64,000 nucleotides of DNA, from contig NC_008358.1 of assembly GCF_000013025.1 (NCBI RefSeq), positions 248,001 through 312,000 of the forward strand, written 5' to 3'. Under the pieces are notes generated by a model. It ran no database searches, was not told the DNA's origin, and saw nothing but the letters and a program-made list of their open reading frames with translations. The DNA comes from Hyphomonas neptunium ATCC 15444. Its GTDB lineage: Bacteria; Pseudomonadota; Alphaproteobacteria; Caulobacterales; Hyphomonadaceae. Made by a program: the position numbers and the translations under genes. How positions within the stretch are numbered: position 1 is the stretch's first letter; every line of letters begins with the position of its first letter. Shown here piece by piece: positions 25,437 to 33,541 of this stretch.

Positions 25437-27680
25437 TCATGAGGTTGCCGCGACCATTCCTGCATAGTGCTGAGGAGCAAGCGTTTTGATCATTTCCAAA
25501 AGGTAAGTGACGTTCTTCTGACTCTCCTGAACGAGTCCCGGCTCGAAGCCCTGGCCAGTGAAGTGAGAGTTGTCATTCGCGTATTTGTAAATGGCCGTCT
25601 TCTTGTTTTCATCGAAGTCGACCTGAGAAAGTTTCGAGTAAAGAGAGTTCTTCCCCGGAGCAAAAAAGTCGAGGAACGTCTCCAATACTTTGCGTGTAAC
25701 ATTGGGGATGTGATAACAATCAGCAATAGTGCCATCACCATTAAAGTTAGTGAGTGTCTTGAAGAGGAAGTGATATTCGGTTGGGTGATCGATCAGGGCC
25801 TGATCAAGAGGGCCCATTGTAGAATGGCGTCCAGTAGCGCCATTTCGGCAAACTAGCATGTACATCTTGTTCTTTTTCTTTGCCGCAGGATCGTGCTGCA
25901 ACCAATTGATGACCAGCCGAAGAAACGAAAAATTGTGGGTCAGCAGGAATACCTGCTTTGCGTCTCGCACGGCGCTTTTTAGAAACGCGAAGGCCTGATA
26001 AACTGAACTAGAGTCGAGGCTGGAAACTGGGTCATCAATGACAACGACACCCTCGGCCAAATCGAAGTCCTGATCCTTCAGCTGAACGATGAAATAGATG
26101 AACGCAATGGCGGTTCTCTCGCCCTCACTGAGGCGCTTGGCGTCTTTACCATTTCTTTTCACGCGGTAGCCGAGGTCACTGGACTCGAAGGTAAGTTCAT
26201 TTCGCCCGAGGAAGGTCTGCAGAAGCTTGGTGAGGTCTTCCCCTGCCTTGTGGGCACTCGAGATTTGCATCTTCTTTTCGTTTATTGCAGCTTCAAGCGT
26301 GGCAAGTGCGGCCATACCGGCGCCCTCATCTCCATCTTTATTCTGTGTAATGAGTGCCATTTCATCAACAATCTTCGCATCGAATATGGCTACTTGCGCC
26401 TTTATCCCGATGAGGTAATAGGCTTCGATGGCCTTCTTCGCGGCGTCCTTCGCGCCCGTGAACAGCTCGGTCTTTTTGTTGTGATTATCCAGCAGCGCTG
26501 AAACGGCAGAAAAGGCATTGGCAAGTCCGCCAAAGTCCAGTCGAATGTCGAACGGAATTGAAGCAGTTCGCGCGCCGAGCTTCTCGGCCAGCTTGGCTGT
26601 GATCTGGTCAAGCGCGGCGCTGGCCGCCATAACTTCAGTAGTCAGAGTTTCCTTGGCCTCGTCATACTGGTGTCTGAAGTCACCATAAAGTGCGAATTTG
26701 TCCGGCAGCGATGTGGATTGTAAGAACTTTTTCAATTGATCAATTTCGTCAATGGTGCGCTCTATTTCTGACTTCAGCGCCTGATCCTCGTTATTGAAGT
26801 GGGCTTCGAGCTTCCGCCAGCGGTCCGCAGGTAGATCCTGCTCGCAGAACTGGCAGGTTTGGCTTCCGAGCGCTTTGTGAAGCGCATGGCCCTGTTCGAC
26901 CCACTTCGCGATCTCAGGGGAATCTTGCAGGCGCGCTATGGCGTCGCTGATGACGGTTCTTCCGCACAATGATGAGGCGGCCGATTCGATCGCCCTGGCA
27001 GCCTGATCGAAAGAGTGATCGTTCCCGCTAAACATCATGGTTTTCGTTAGTTCGGCTTCGATCCTGTCCATCGCTTCCTGACGTAAGGTAGCACGGTGGG
27101 CAGTAAGCTCCGTTTCAGTCGGCTCCTTACTGACGCCAAGGATCTTAAAAGCGGCTTCTGCGTTGTTCTTTCTGTAGCTGCGTTGGAGGGTGCCGCTTGT
27201 CGCCTCGCTGATCGTGGCTGCAACTGAGGTGAACAGTTTCCCTCGCGCTGTCTCATGTTGCGCTATGCGCGACTCAGCTTCGGCGATCAGGTCTTTCCGT
27301 GTCGCAAGCTCCCGCTCATTCTGTTTCAGTGCTTCGCTGAGCGCTTTGTTCTCCTCTCCAACTACAAGGATTGGTTTCAAATTTCCGTCGAGCTGGCCAA
27401 TGTTCAGCTGCACGTAGTCGGCATTAAATACGCGCACCTTCCTTGCGGCCGCGGCACCATGCGTGAAATCGCCTGTCTCCGAGGATATCTTGAATTCTAA
27501 AGCAGGGTAATCTTCATGCAGCCCTGTCTTGAGACAGTCGAACAGTCGGGAGAGCGTTGTCTTGCCGGTCCCGTTCTCTCCATACACCACATTGAAGCGC
27601 TCGAACGCGGGTAGCCCGGCATCCCAAGAGAAGTCTGAGAATACCCCGAGGTTTCTTATCCTATTGACCTTAAGTAGCAC
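25437..27680 (-). CDS. RloC-like anticodon nuclease (AAA_13 ATPase with zinc hook)
   Basis: Large ABC/SMC-like ATPase of 747 residues. Walker A is YGENGTGKTT (33-42). Long coiled coils flank a zinc-hook CxxC (Cys276, Cys279 in TCQFCEQDL). The signature RLSEGERTAIAF and Walker B GVVVIDDPVSSLDSSS follow. The C-terminal part has Arg663-x3-Glu667 and His706, matching the Arg/Glu/His triad of PrrC/RloC tRNA-cleaving enzymes. RloC excises the wobble nucleotide of tRNA during infection. The start is GTG 27680 behind GGGAGGGGG. It is probably one operon with the Mrr-STAND gene. Confidence 0.82.
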   Translation of the reverse strand: MLLKVNRIRNLGVFSDFSWDAGLPAFERFNVVYGENGTGKTTLSRLFDCLKTGLHEDYPALEFKISSETGDFTHGAAAARKVRVFNADYVQLNIGQLDGNLKPILVVGEENKALSEALKQNERELATRKDLIAEAESRIAQHETARGKLFTSVAATISEATSGTLQRSYRKNNAEAAFKILGVSKEPTETELTAHRATLRQEAMDRIEAELTKTMMFSGNDHSFDQAARAIESAASSLCGRTVISDAIARLQDSPEIAKWVEQGHALHKALGSQTCQFCEQDLPADRWRKLEAHFNNEDQALKSEIERTIDEIDQLKKFLQSTSLPDKFALYGDFRHQYDEAKETLTTEVMAASAALDQITAKLAEKLGARTASIPFDIRLDFGGLANAFSAVSALLDNHNKKTELFTGAKDAAKKAIEAYYLIGIKAQVAIFDAKIVDEMALITQNKDGDEGAGMAALATLEAAINEKKMQISSAHKAGEDLTKLLQTFLGRNELTFESSDLGYRVKRNGKDAKRLSEGERTAIAFIYFIVQLKDQDFDLAEGVVVIDDPVSSLDSSSVYQAFAFLKSAVRDAKQVFLLTHNFSFLRLVINWLQHDPAAKKKNKMYMLVCRNGATGRHSTMGPLDQALIDHPTEYHFLFKTLTNFNGDGTIADCYHIPNVTRKVLETFLDFFAPGKNSLYSKLSQVDFDENKKTAIYKYANDNSHFTGQGFEPGLVQESQKNVTYLLEMIKTLAPQHYAGMVAATS

Positions 27681-28430
27681 TACCCCCTCCCGGGCAATCG
27701 CCCCACACTGACAAATCGGTCCCAACCTTCTGCGCCAATCATCCGCGATTGCAAGTAAGTCGGCAGTCGAGATGAGCCGCGAAGTGGATGTGCAATACAA
27801 GACGGATTGGGTTCTCTAAGGGCAGCATACTAGATTGCGCTGATAGCTACTTCTTATGTAAGCGTCCGGGCTGCCCGTTGGAGGAGGATGCCAAGTCCTC
27901 CGTGTGCACGAAATTTCTGCCGCTAAAACATCCATTCCTATTCGGCCGGCAATATCGCTGTAATAAGCCATCTGACAATGCGGGGCGGCATAGCGCCCGC
28001 GTCCAGCCATATGGTGAGGACCGGCGCCACAAACGGAGGCAAATCGGTGCAATGATCGGCAAGGGCTAGAGGGGCGAACCCGATAGGGCAAGTTAAAAGA
28101 GCTGGCGCCCGGCCTTGCCTTACGCCTTGTCTGCACAACAGTTTTTCAGCGCCATTTGCACCGTATCGAGACGCCGCATTTTACCCAATCTGTAGTATTT
28201 AATGCAGGTGCGGCTGGCGCCATATCCAAAAAGGGGAATTGCGCCTCCAGGCGCACTTCGGCAGTCGGCGTTGATGGATACGCAAGCGCCTGTATCCAGC
28301 CCGTGAAAATTCAAGTTTCTGGGCATGATAGAAATCTAGCAGTAGGGTTCGATTTAGCGACGAGTGCGGACTGAAGCTTTGTGCCCCGTTGATTGGCTTG
28401 CAATCGGTGTGGAGCGGCCCACGAACAGAG
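27681..28430. other. 750-bp stretch with no recognised gene
   Basis: The gap lies between the start of the RloC-like gene and the 3' end of the PIN gene. Short open frames exist on both strands (for example 28120-28326 minus and 28156-28374 plus), but none has a good start, a good ribosome-binding site or recognisable similarity. I see no tRNA-like fold and no copy of the att repeat. It should contain the promoter for the RloC-like/Mrr-STAND unit at its left end. Confidence 0.5.
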
Positions 28431-29048
28431 CTATCGACGCGTGCGGTAATACGCCCGCAACCCCGGTAGGCTGCGCGCTTCATCTTCTCCGAGCAGTGTC
28501 TCGACCCACGCGCCATACTCTACGGGAAATCGCATTCTGGCGGCACGCGCGGCGCTCAGTATGGCGGCGTGAAACCGCGTCTCGCCTAGAGCTTTCTGGA
28601 CGCTTCTGCAGGCGAGAATGTCCAAAGTGCCCAGGACCCCCGCTTCAATTGGAACGCCATTTGCGATCCGACGCCCGCGCATTTCATCAATCACAACGCA
28701 GCATCGGCGCCTTGCGCCAAGCGCGATTGTCGCTGCCTCGCCGTCGTCTAGAGCATCCGACCCGGGGGCGCTGACCAAATCTAGCATGTGGGCCGTACCC
28801 TCTGCGTCGAGGTCGAATCGAGTAACCAAGCCGCGCGTTTCTAATGCCGAAACAATGCCTGTTGCGTCCGTTCCCGTGAACGGATCGCGCTTCACTTCTC
28901 TATAAACTTCCGAGGCAATAATGATCGGCCGAGCCAAAGCCAAGAGTACAGCTTCTGCCTCGCCTGTACCGAGAAGATTGATCAGTACGCTGGCGTCTAT
29001 TGCAAGTTCGCGGTGCTCGTCAGTCAGCGTCGAGGGCGTCGAGGCCAT
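28431..29048 (-). CDS. PIN-domain nuclease
   Basis: Predicted metal-dependent RNase of 205 residues. The PIN acid residues are in place: LAIDASVLINLL (Asp18), SEVYREV (Glu47), LDDGEAATIALG (Asp101/102 and Glu104) and CCVVIDEMRGRRIA (Asp121). The ATG at 29048 is preceded by GGAGGGAGA; a codon at 29078 is less likely. It overlaps the ImmA/IrrE gene by 29 bases and is the last gene of a four-gene operon. XRE-COG2856/PIN pairs are known in toxin-antitoxin-like loci, so it is probably the toxic nuclease. Confidence 0.82.
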   Translation of the reverse strand: MASTPSTLTDEHRELAIDASVLINLLGTGEAEAVLLALARPIIIASEVYREVKRDPFTGTDATGIVSALETRGLVTRFDLDAEGTAHMLDLVSAPGSDALDDGEAATIALGARRRCCVVIDEMRGRRIANGVPIEAGVLGTLDILACRSVQKALGETRFHAAILSAARAARMRFPVEYGAWVETLLGEDEARSLPGLRAYYRTRR

Positions 29049-30174
29049 TCTCTCCCTCCACGCCATAACTGTCAGCAATTTCGCGAAGCCGAACGCGGTC
29101 GACGCGGAGGAGCCGCGCGAGTTGGCCTTCCGTCAGCAGCTCTTTCTCAAAAGCTTCAGCAGCGAGGAGCCAGAGCCGAGGTGGTACCAGCTCCCTGGAT
29201 TTCTGCTCACCGATAACCTCGCGAACAAGGTCTCCGCCAAACTTTCTGTCCTTCAAGCTGTGCCAAGTTCCGCGCTTGAGGAGCTTTAATCCCTCAAGGC
29301 GAAGGCACATTGCTTCTTCTGAAACATTCCAGCGATGTGCCATGAGAATGAGGTGGCGCGGTGTAAACTTGCCGCTGACCTCCTGATATTCCTGATACAT
29401 CCTGCGGACGGCTTGAGCTGGCATCAAAAATGCCGCGGCAAAGGCATTGGCGTAGACCTCTTCGCGCGGATCCTCAGGCTCTCCTTCATAGACGATGTCG
29501 GGCTGGTTCCTCGTGCCGATAAAGTGCCCAAGTTCGTGCGCGCCCGTCATCGCGCGGCGCGTAGGGGGATGTTCTGAGTTGAAAAGAATACACGGCCCAA
29601 TTTGAGAATCGTATGCGTAGAGTCCCGAGACTCCATAATCCAGCTTGTCTAGGAAGACCCGGATGCCAAACTCTTGCTCAAGAAGAGACACAATGTCCTG
29701 AATCGGAGCATAGCCAAGACCGTGGCGCATCCGCAATTCCATAGCGGCATCCTCAGCCTGATCGCGAACATCACCCGACATCAGTGGCCGCTCTGGCGGC
29801 AGAGGCGAGCGTCGCATCGGACCGACTAAGTTTTCAAGCTCGACTTCGGCTGCAGTGAGATCGTTCAAACGCGCCGCTGCCTCAAGCTTGGCTCCATCTT
29901 TCCCACGTAGCGAAGCACGAAAACGCGGTACAAAGTCGACGTGCACAGCCGTGCGCCTAAGGAGTTCAGCCACGCCGACATTGTAGGCGGCGGCGAGTGC
30001 TACGAGTTCTTCTGGCTGAGGGCGTCGCTGCCCTTTTTCAATCGCGACCAGCGTTGGGCGCGACAGGCCGATTATCTGAGCTGCTTGCTCCTGAGTCACA
30101 TCCGCGCGCGTCCGTGCCCTCCGGAGCCGCTCGCCCAGCTCTTTGGGATCAACGGAACTTAAGCCTTGGGTCAT
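29020..30174 (-). CDS. XRE regulator fused to an ImmA/IrrE metalloprotease
   Basis: A 384-residue protein. An N-terminal XRE helix-turn-helix (about 10-75) reads LRRARTRADVTQEQAAQI and GLSRPTLVAIEKGQR. The COG2856/ImmA-IrrE peptidase domain (about 150-300) has the zinc motif HELGH at 213-217 and the following Glu in EEVYANAFAAAFLMP. Such proteins bind DNA and cleave repressors or antitoxins. The ATG at 30174 makes an ATGA overlap with the QueC-like gene; an earlier codon at 30237 is therefore not used. It is probably the regulator and activator of this operon. Confidence 0.88.
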   Translation of the reverse strand: MTQGLSSVDPKELGERLRRARTRADVTQEQAAQIIGLSRPTLVAIEKGQRRPQPEELVALAAAYNVGVAELLRRTAVHVDFVPRFRASLRGKDGAKLEAAARLNDLTAAEVELENLVGPMRRSPLPPERPLMSGDVRDQAEDAAMELRMRHGLGYAPIQDIVSLLEQEFGIRVFLDKLDYGVSGLYAYDSQIGPCILFNSEHPPTRRAMTGAHELGHFIGTRNQPDIVYEGEPEDPREEVYANAFAAAFLMPAQAVRRMYQEYQEVSGKFTPRHLILMAHRWNVSEEAMCLRLEGLKLLKRGTWHSLKDRKFGGDLVREVIGEQKSRELVPPRLWLLAAEAFEKELLTEGQLARLLRVDRVRLREIADSYGVEGENGLDALDAD

Positions 30175-31541
30175 GCCACGGCCCCGAGTGCTCGAAACAA
30201 GGAGGTAGGCGGGAAGGTGCTGAGTAGAGCGCTCCACTCCTCACGGTGTTTGGCCATCACATGGTGCATGCCGTGGAGTGTAGATTCCCGAGGCTCCCCA
30301 AGGGCTTCAGCTATTGCCGCCGCCTCTCGTAAGACCAGAGGAGATTCCGGACTGATCATTGCGAAGTCCCTCATCGCCAAAATGGCACTGATTGCCTGTT
30401 GGACTACGCTCTTCCCCGGCACAGGATGATCACGGGACGTCCATGGAGGTGACTGACCAAGATCCGGCCAAATGTATGGCTCTTGCGAAGATGAAACTAA
30501 GCCCGCCACTTGAAGCGACTGGCGGCGAAGTAGGCAATTTGCGCACACGCCGCAATGCTTCGCGACGCTGCCCTGTATTTTCCGTCGAGAACTGCGGCTG
30601 CAAGAAACTGTCACCTCCCAGCCCTCGCTGAGTTGCGCGATCTGAAGCGCCGCCAGAGTTTCCCCTTTTGTTGACCAAACGCGGGGGTGCACGAACCTGA
30701 TCGGACTTTCAAAGATGCGACTTACGAACCGGCCCAAGGCGCTCGTAAAAATCGGGCTCATTCTCACATCAGGGTGTTCGTGGCCGATGACAGTCAGGGC
30801 TGGGCCAAACGTGCCTTGACCACTTTCGGGAACCACGATCTCAGCACCTTTCATTATCCCCGCTGCCGTCGCCGCCACTGCGCCGAATAGAAATCCACGT
30901 GAACGATAGCTTTGCTCAGGCAGCCTCACGCCAGCGCCCGGTAGCGAGATTGGCATCGAGACCCATCGCGTGGAGGCGGTGCGTGCATGGCTCACTTTCT
31001 TTTCAGTATCCCCGACACGCCCCGTAGAAACGCGAATAATATGCTGTCTGGGTTGCGCGTGTAGTCGTGCGACGGCGAATGAATCAAGGCCGTTGCTGTA
31101 GGGAATCACAACAGGGGGCGTGTCGGTCAAAGAAAGGCTCCCCTGACGATCTACCGGCAAGGGAGCGCGCCCCGGTCGAAACTCTAGATACCAGGAATCG
31201 CCCGTCAGCATTTCCAGAAGCGACTTCAATTCATCGCGCAGATCGGATGCGTCCCAAAAATCGAAATCCCGCACAGGTAAGGAGAGAAATAAATCGCGTT
31301 CCCAGCACTTCGAATGATGCCGCTTTCCTAGGCGATCAATGTAAGCGACCGCGCCAGCCAGCACGAGGAGATCTTCAGCACGAGCAGGAATGCTGCGCAT
31401 TAAAAAAGTTCCAAGGGCTCTAGGCTCCAGTTTCAGATGTCTGCCCAGGACGCAAAGCGCGGAATGCTCCGGCGCGGCCTCTCCATCGGAGCAGACGTAA
31501 ACGTGCGCGTCCGGGCGCTCAATGGCATAATCGCTAACCAT
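30171..31541 (-). CDS. QueC-like PP-loop enzyme
   Basis: A 456-residue relative of 7-cyano-7-deazaguanine synthase QueC. The PP-loop appears as YSNGLDS (149-154), a variant of SGGxDS, and the zinc site is complete: Cys314, Cys330, Cys333, Cys336 in HCGVCANC. The protein is about twice the usual QueC length, with an unrecognised N-terminal 130 residues. QueC-like proteins also occur in antiphage systems (QatC in Qat, Cap9 in type IV CBASS), where housekeeping queuosine partners are absent, as here. The ATG at 31541 follows GACGAGG and overlaps the upstream gene. Confidence 0.8.
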   Translation of the reverse strand: MVSDYAIERPDAHVYVCSDGEAAPEHSALCVLGRHLKLEPRALGTFLMRSIPARAEDLLVLAGAVAYIDRLGKRHHSKCWERDLFLSLPVRDFDFWDASDLRDELKSLLEMLTGDSWYLEFRPGRAPLPVDRQGSLSLTDTPPVVIPYSNGLDSFAVARLHAQPRQHIIRVSTGRVGDTEKKVSHARTASTRWVSMPISLPGAGVRLPEQSYRSRGFLFGAVAATAAGIMKGAEIVVPESGQGTFGPALTVIGHEHPDVRMSPIFTSALGRFVSRIFESPIRFVHPRVWSTKGETLAALQIAQLSEGWEVTVSCSRSSRRKIQGSVAKHCGVCANCLLRRQSLQVAGLVSSSQEPYIWPDLGQSPPWTSRDHPVPGKSVVQQAISAILAMRDFAMISPESPLVLREAAAIAEALGEPRESTLHGMHHVMAKHREEWSALLSTFPPTSLFRALGAVA

Positions 31542-32094
31542 CCAATGCCTCGTCCAGCTCAACACTGGGCCGTAAAGGCCCCTTTAGAGCGGGAGCTTGC
31601 TCCAAGATTCGTTGTGCAGTCACCGGAGGATCAATTGCGGCGAGTGCTGATCTCAGGGACGCGGCTGCGGCGCGTCCGTTCGCTCCGTTTTCGAAAGCAT
31701 GTCGACTCAGTTCTCGCAGTTGCGCATTTCGCTTGTGATCGACCGTTAGGCTCAGGGCTTGCAGCACTATTTCCCGGGCGCTTGCAGCGCTTGGTATGGT
31801 GATCAAAATGGTCGAGTTCGCCAGAAGCTCACGCTCGAGCGCATTGTTGGAGCCTCCAAGATCTGACTGCTTTGGGAGTATCCGCATTCCCGGAAGCTGC
31901 CGCAGGGCATCCCCGACAGCGGCCTCAAGGCGACGAAGATAGCCGCCACTCAAACCTTGACGAAAATCGGTTTCAATGGCGCGCTTCGCCGCCTCTGGCG
32001 CATAACGCTTTCGCTCAGCTTCCCGCTCGCACATCTTGAAGACGACCTTCCAGCGGCGCGGCATCGGGAGTGATCTGTAGATGCCATCACGCAT
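31534..32094 (-). CDS. Unknown protein, first gene of the QueC-like/ImmA-IrrE/PIN operon
   Basis: A 186-residue, largely helical, basic protein that I cannot assign. It has no signal peptide or membrane segment. Visible features are a charged N-terminal half (MCEREAERKRYAPEAAKRAI) and an ILITIPSAASAREIV segment in the middle. The ATG at 32094 has a good AGGAGA site. It overlaps the QueC-like gene by 8 bases, so it is an integral part of the operon. By position it could be the substrate or adaptor of the QueC-like enzyme; this is inference. Confidence 0.72.
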   Translation of the reverse strand: MRDGIYRSLPMPRRWKVVFKMCEREAERKRYAPEAAKRAIETDFRQGLSGGYLRRLEAAVGDALRQLPGMRILPKQSDLGGSNNALERELLANSTILITIPSAASAREIVLQALSLTVDHKRNAQLRELSRHAFENGANGRAAAASLRSALAAIDPPVTAQRILEQAPALKGPLRPSVELDEALDG

Positions 32095-32337
32095 CGCGAA
32101 CTCTCCTGTTCCGCAATTGTTCTAGCCGACGGAATTTACTTTGTAAATGTATTTTCTGAATATTGGTTTACAATGTTGAGGGCGCGTTCCGCAGGCCAAT
32201 CTCATCATTATTTGATGAGAATAGAGGGCTTATTCTCTTCAAGGTTTGAATGAGCCCTCTCAAAGCCCGCGCTTGTCTATAAATATGAGGACAGGCGGGA
32301 TCAGGATGTCATCAAATTTATGGACATAGCCTCACGC
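32095..32337. promoter_or_regulatory. AT-rich upstream region with nested inverted repeats
   Basis: This gap, upstream of the four-gene operon, is much richer in AT than its surroundings. ATTTAC-TTT-GTAAAT (32134-32148) is a perfect 15-bp dyad 40 bases before the first ATG, a plausible operator for the XRE domain encoded in the operon. Further out lie CTCATCA/TGATGAG (32201-32219), GAGAATA/TATTCTC (32217-32237) and AGAGGGCT/AGCCCTCT (32224-32260), which overlap and could form alternative hairpins. No T-run follows them. Confidence 0.45.
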
Positions 32338-32436
32338 TCATCTCGGGTCCCGGGCCATGCGGACGATCGTGTCGGGGGAGAGGTGAGTGTAGCGCTTCAG
32401 CATCTTCCAGTCCTTATGGCCCGTGACGAGCGTAAC
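32338..32436 (-). pseudogene. 3' remnant of a second tyrosine integrase
   Basis: The minus strand encodes LVTGHKDWKMLKRYTHLSPD and on to MARDPR, then a stop. This is the C-terminal end, including the catalytic Tyr, of an integrase like the one at 34583-35644. The first 84 bases (32353-32436) match 34604-34687 at 80 of 84 positions. Upstream of this the similarity ends abruptly. It is the leftover of another dusA-type integrase, not a copy made recently, given the 5% divergence. Confidence 0.85.
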
Positions 32437-32533
32437 GAATTCTCTCAGCGGTGAAATTGAGGAAAAAATATATAAAACAAGGCAATAACAAATTATTTGA
32501 ATAATAACAGTATCAATGTTAGTGTTCAAAATC

Positions 32534-33541
32534 ATGTTAAAGTCCTCGATCATCGAAGAGCCTTTTGTCGCTGCGCTCAGTACTTACCTGACGGGTACGC
32601 TTCACGTCGCTGTCAAACTGGAGGCATGGAAGAGCGAAGCGAGCCTGCCGCTCTTCATCAGCAAACGCTACCGGTTCTATCGGATATCAGTTGCCCGACA
32701 GGATTGCCTGGTCATGTGGGCCGGCGACGAGTCAATTCTGGGACCGGCCGATATCGTGAAGCATGTCGCTCGGGTATCCGAAACATTCGCGGGCGTAATC
32801 GTCTACGCTGCCGGGACAATGAACGCGACCCTGCGCAGCCGGCTGATTGCGCAGGGCGTCGCCTTCATCGTTCCTGGAAACCAGCTGTACATCCCCCAGT
32901 TGGCGATGGATCTGCGGGAGCATTTCCGGGCTCCACAGAAAAAGCGAGGCGAGCATCTGACGCCCGCTGCGCAGCTTGTGCTGTTCCAGCATATCCTGTC
33001 CTGTGAAGACGCGCCGGTAACTCCAACTCAACTGGCGGAGCCGCTTGGGTTCGCCCCGATGTCAATTGGACGAGCGTTCGACAAGCTCGCGCAAACAAAT
33101 CTTGCAAAAGTCGAGCGCCGCGGCCGGGAGAAACTTCTCTGTTTCAACGCCGACCGTCGGACATTGCTGGATCTCAGCCGCACCTTGCTGCGGACGCCTG
33201 CGCGCGGCAAACATGGAGTCCGGTTCAAGAGAAGTGAGCCTGAGATGCTTCGGGCAGGGGAGGCGGCTCTTGCCGAACTCACTAACCTGTCGCCTCCTGA
33301 GAAACCTACCTATGCAATTCTCGCCACCGGTTGGCAGGCGTTTTTCCGTCAGCACGGCATCGAGGACGTCAACGAGATCGATGCCGCAGAGGCTTTCATC
33401 GAAACATGGCACTATGACCCCAGTATTTTTGGCAAGGACGGATGTGTGGATCCCCTGTCCCTGTACGCCCAGTTCTGGGACCACCCTGATGAGCGTGTCG
33501 CGCAGGCGGCCGAAGAAGTCCTGGAGCGTGTGCGATGGTAG
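32534..33541 (+). CDS. Helix-turn-helix protein, probable antitoxin of an AbiE-like pair
   Basis: A 335-residue cytoplasmic protein placed directly upstream of an AbiEii-like nucleotidyltransferase and overlapping it by 7 bases. A winged-helix-like part is visible near residues 155-215 (TPTQLAEPLGFAPMSIGRAF, then LAKVERRGREKLLCFN), as in AbiEi-type antitoxins that repress their own operon. The N-terminal 130 residues are not recognised. Starts at 32516 and 32534 are both weak; 32534 is used. The antitoxin role is inferred from order, overlap and the winged helix. Confidence 0.65.
   Translation: MLKSSIIEEPFVAALSTYLTGTLHVAVKLEAWKSEASLPLFISKRYRFYRISVARQDCLVMWAGDESILGPADIVKHVARVSETFAGVIVYAAGTMNATLRSRLIAQGVAFIVPGNQLYIPQLAMDLREHFRAPQKKRGEHLTPAAQLVLFQHILSCEDAPVTPTQLAEPLGFAPMSIGRAFDKLAQTNLAKVERRGREKLLCFNADRRTLLDLSRTLLRTPARGKHGVRFKRSEPEMLRAGEAALAELTNLSPPEKPTYAILATGWQAFFRQHGIEDVNEIDAAEAFIETWHYDPSIFGKDGCVDPLSLYAQFWDHPDERVAQAAEEVLERVRW

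Noticed and set aside
28120-28326. Short minus-strand open frame in the island gap
   Set aside because: No ribosome-binding site and no similarity that I recognise; opposite frames are equally open.
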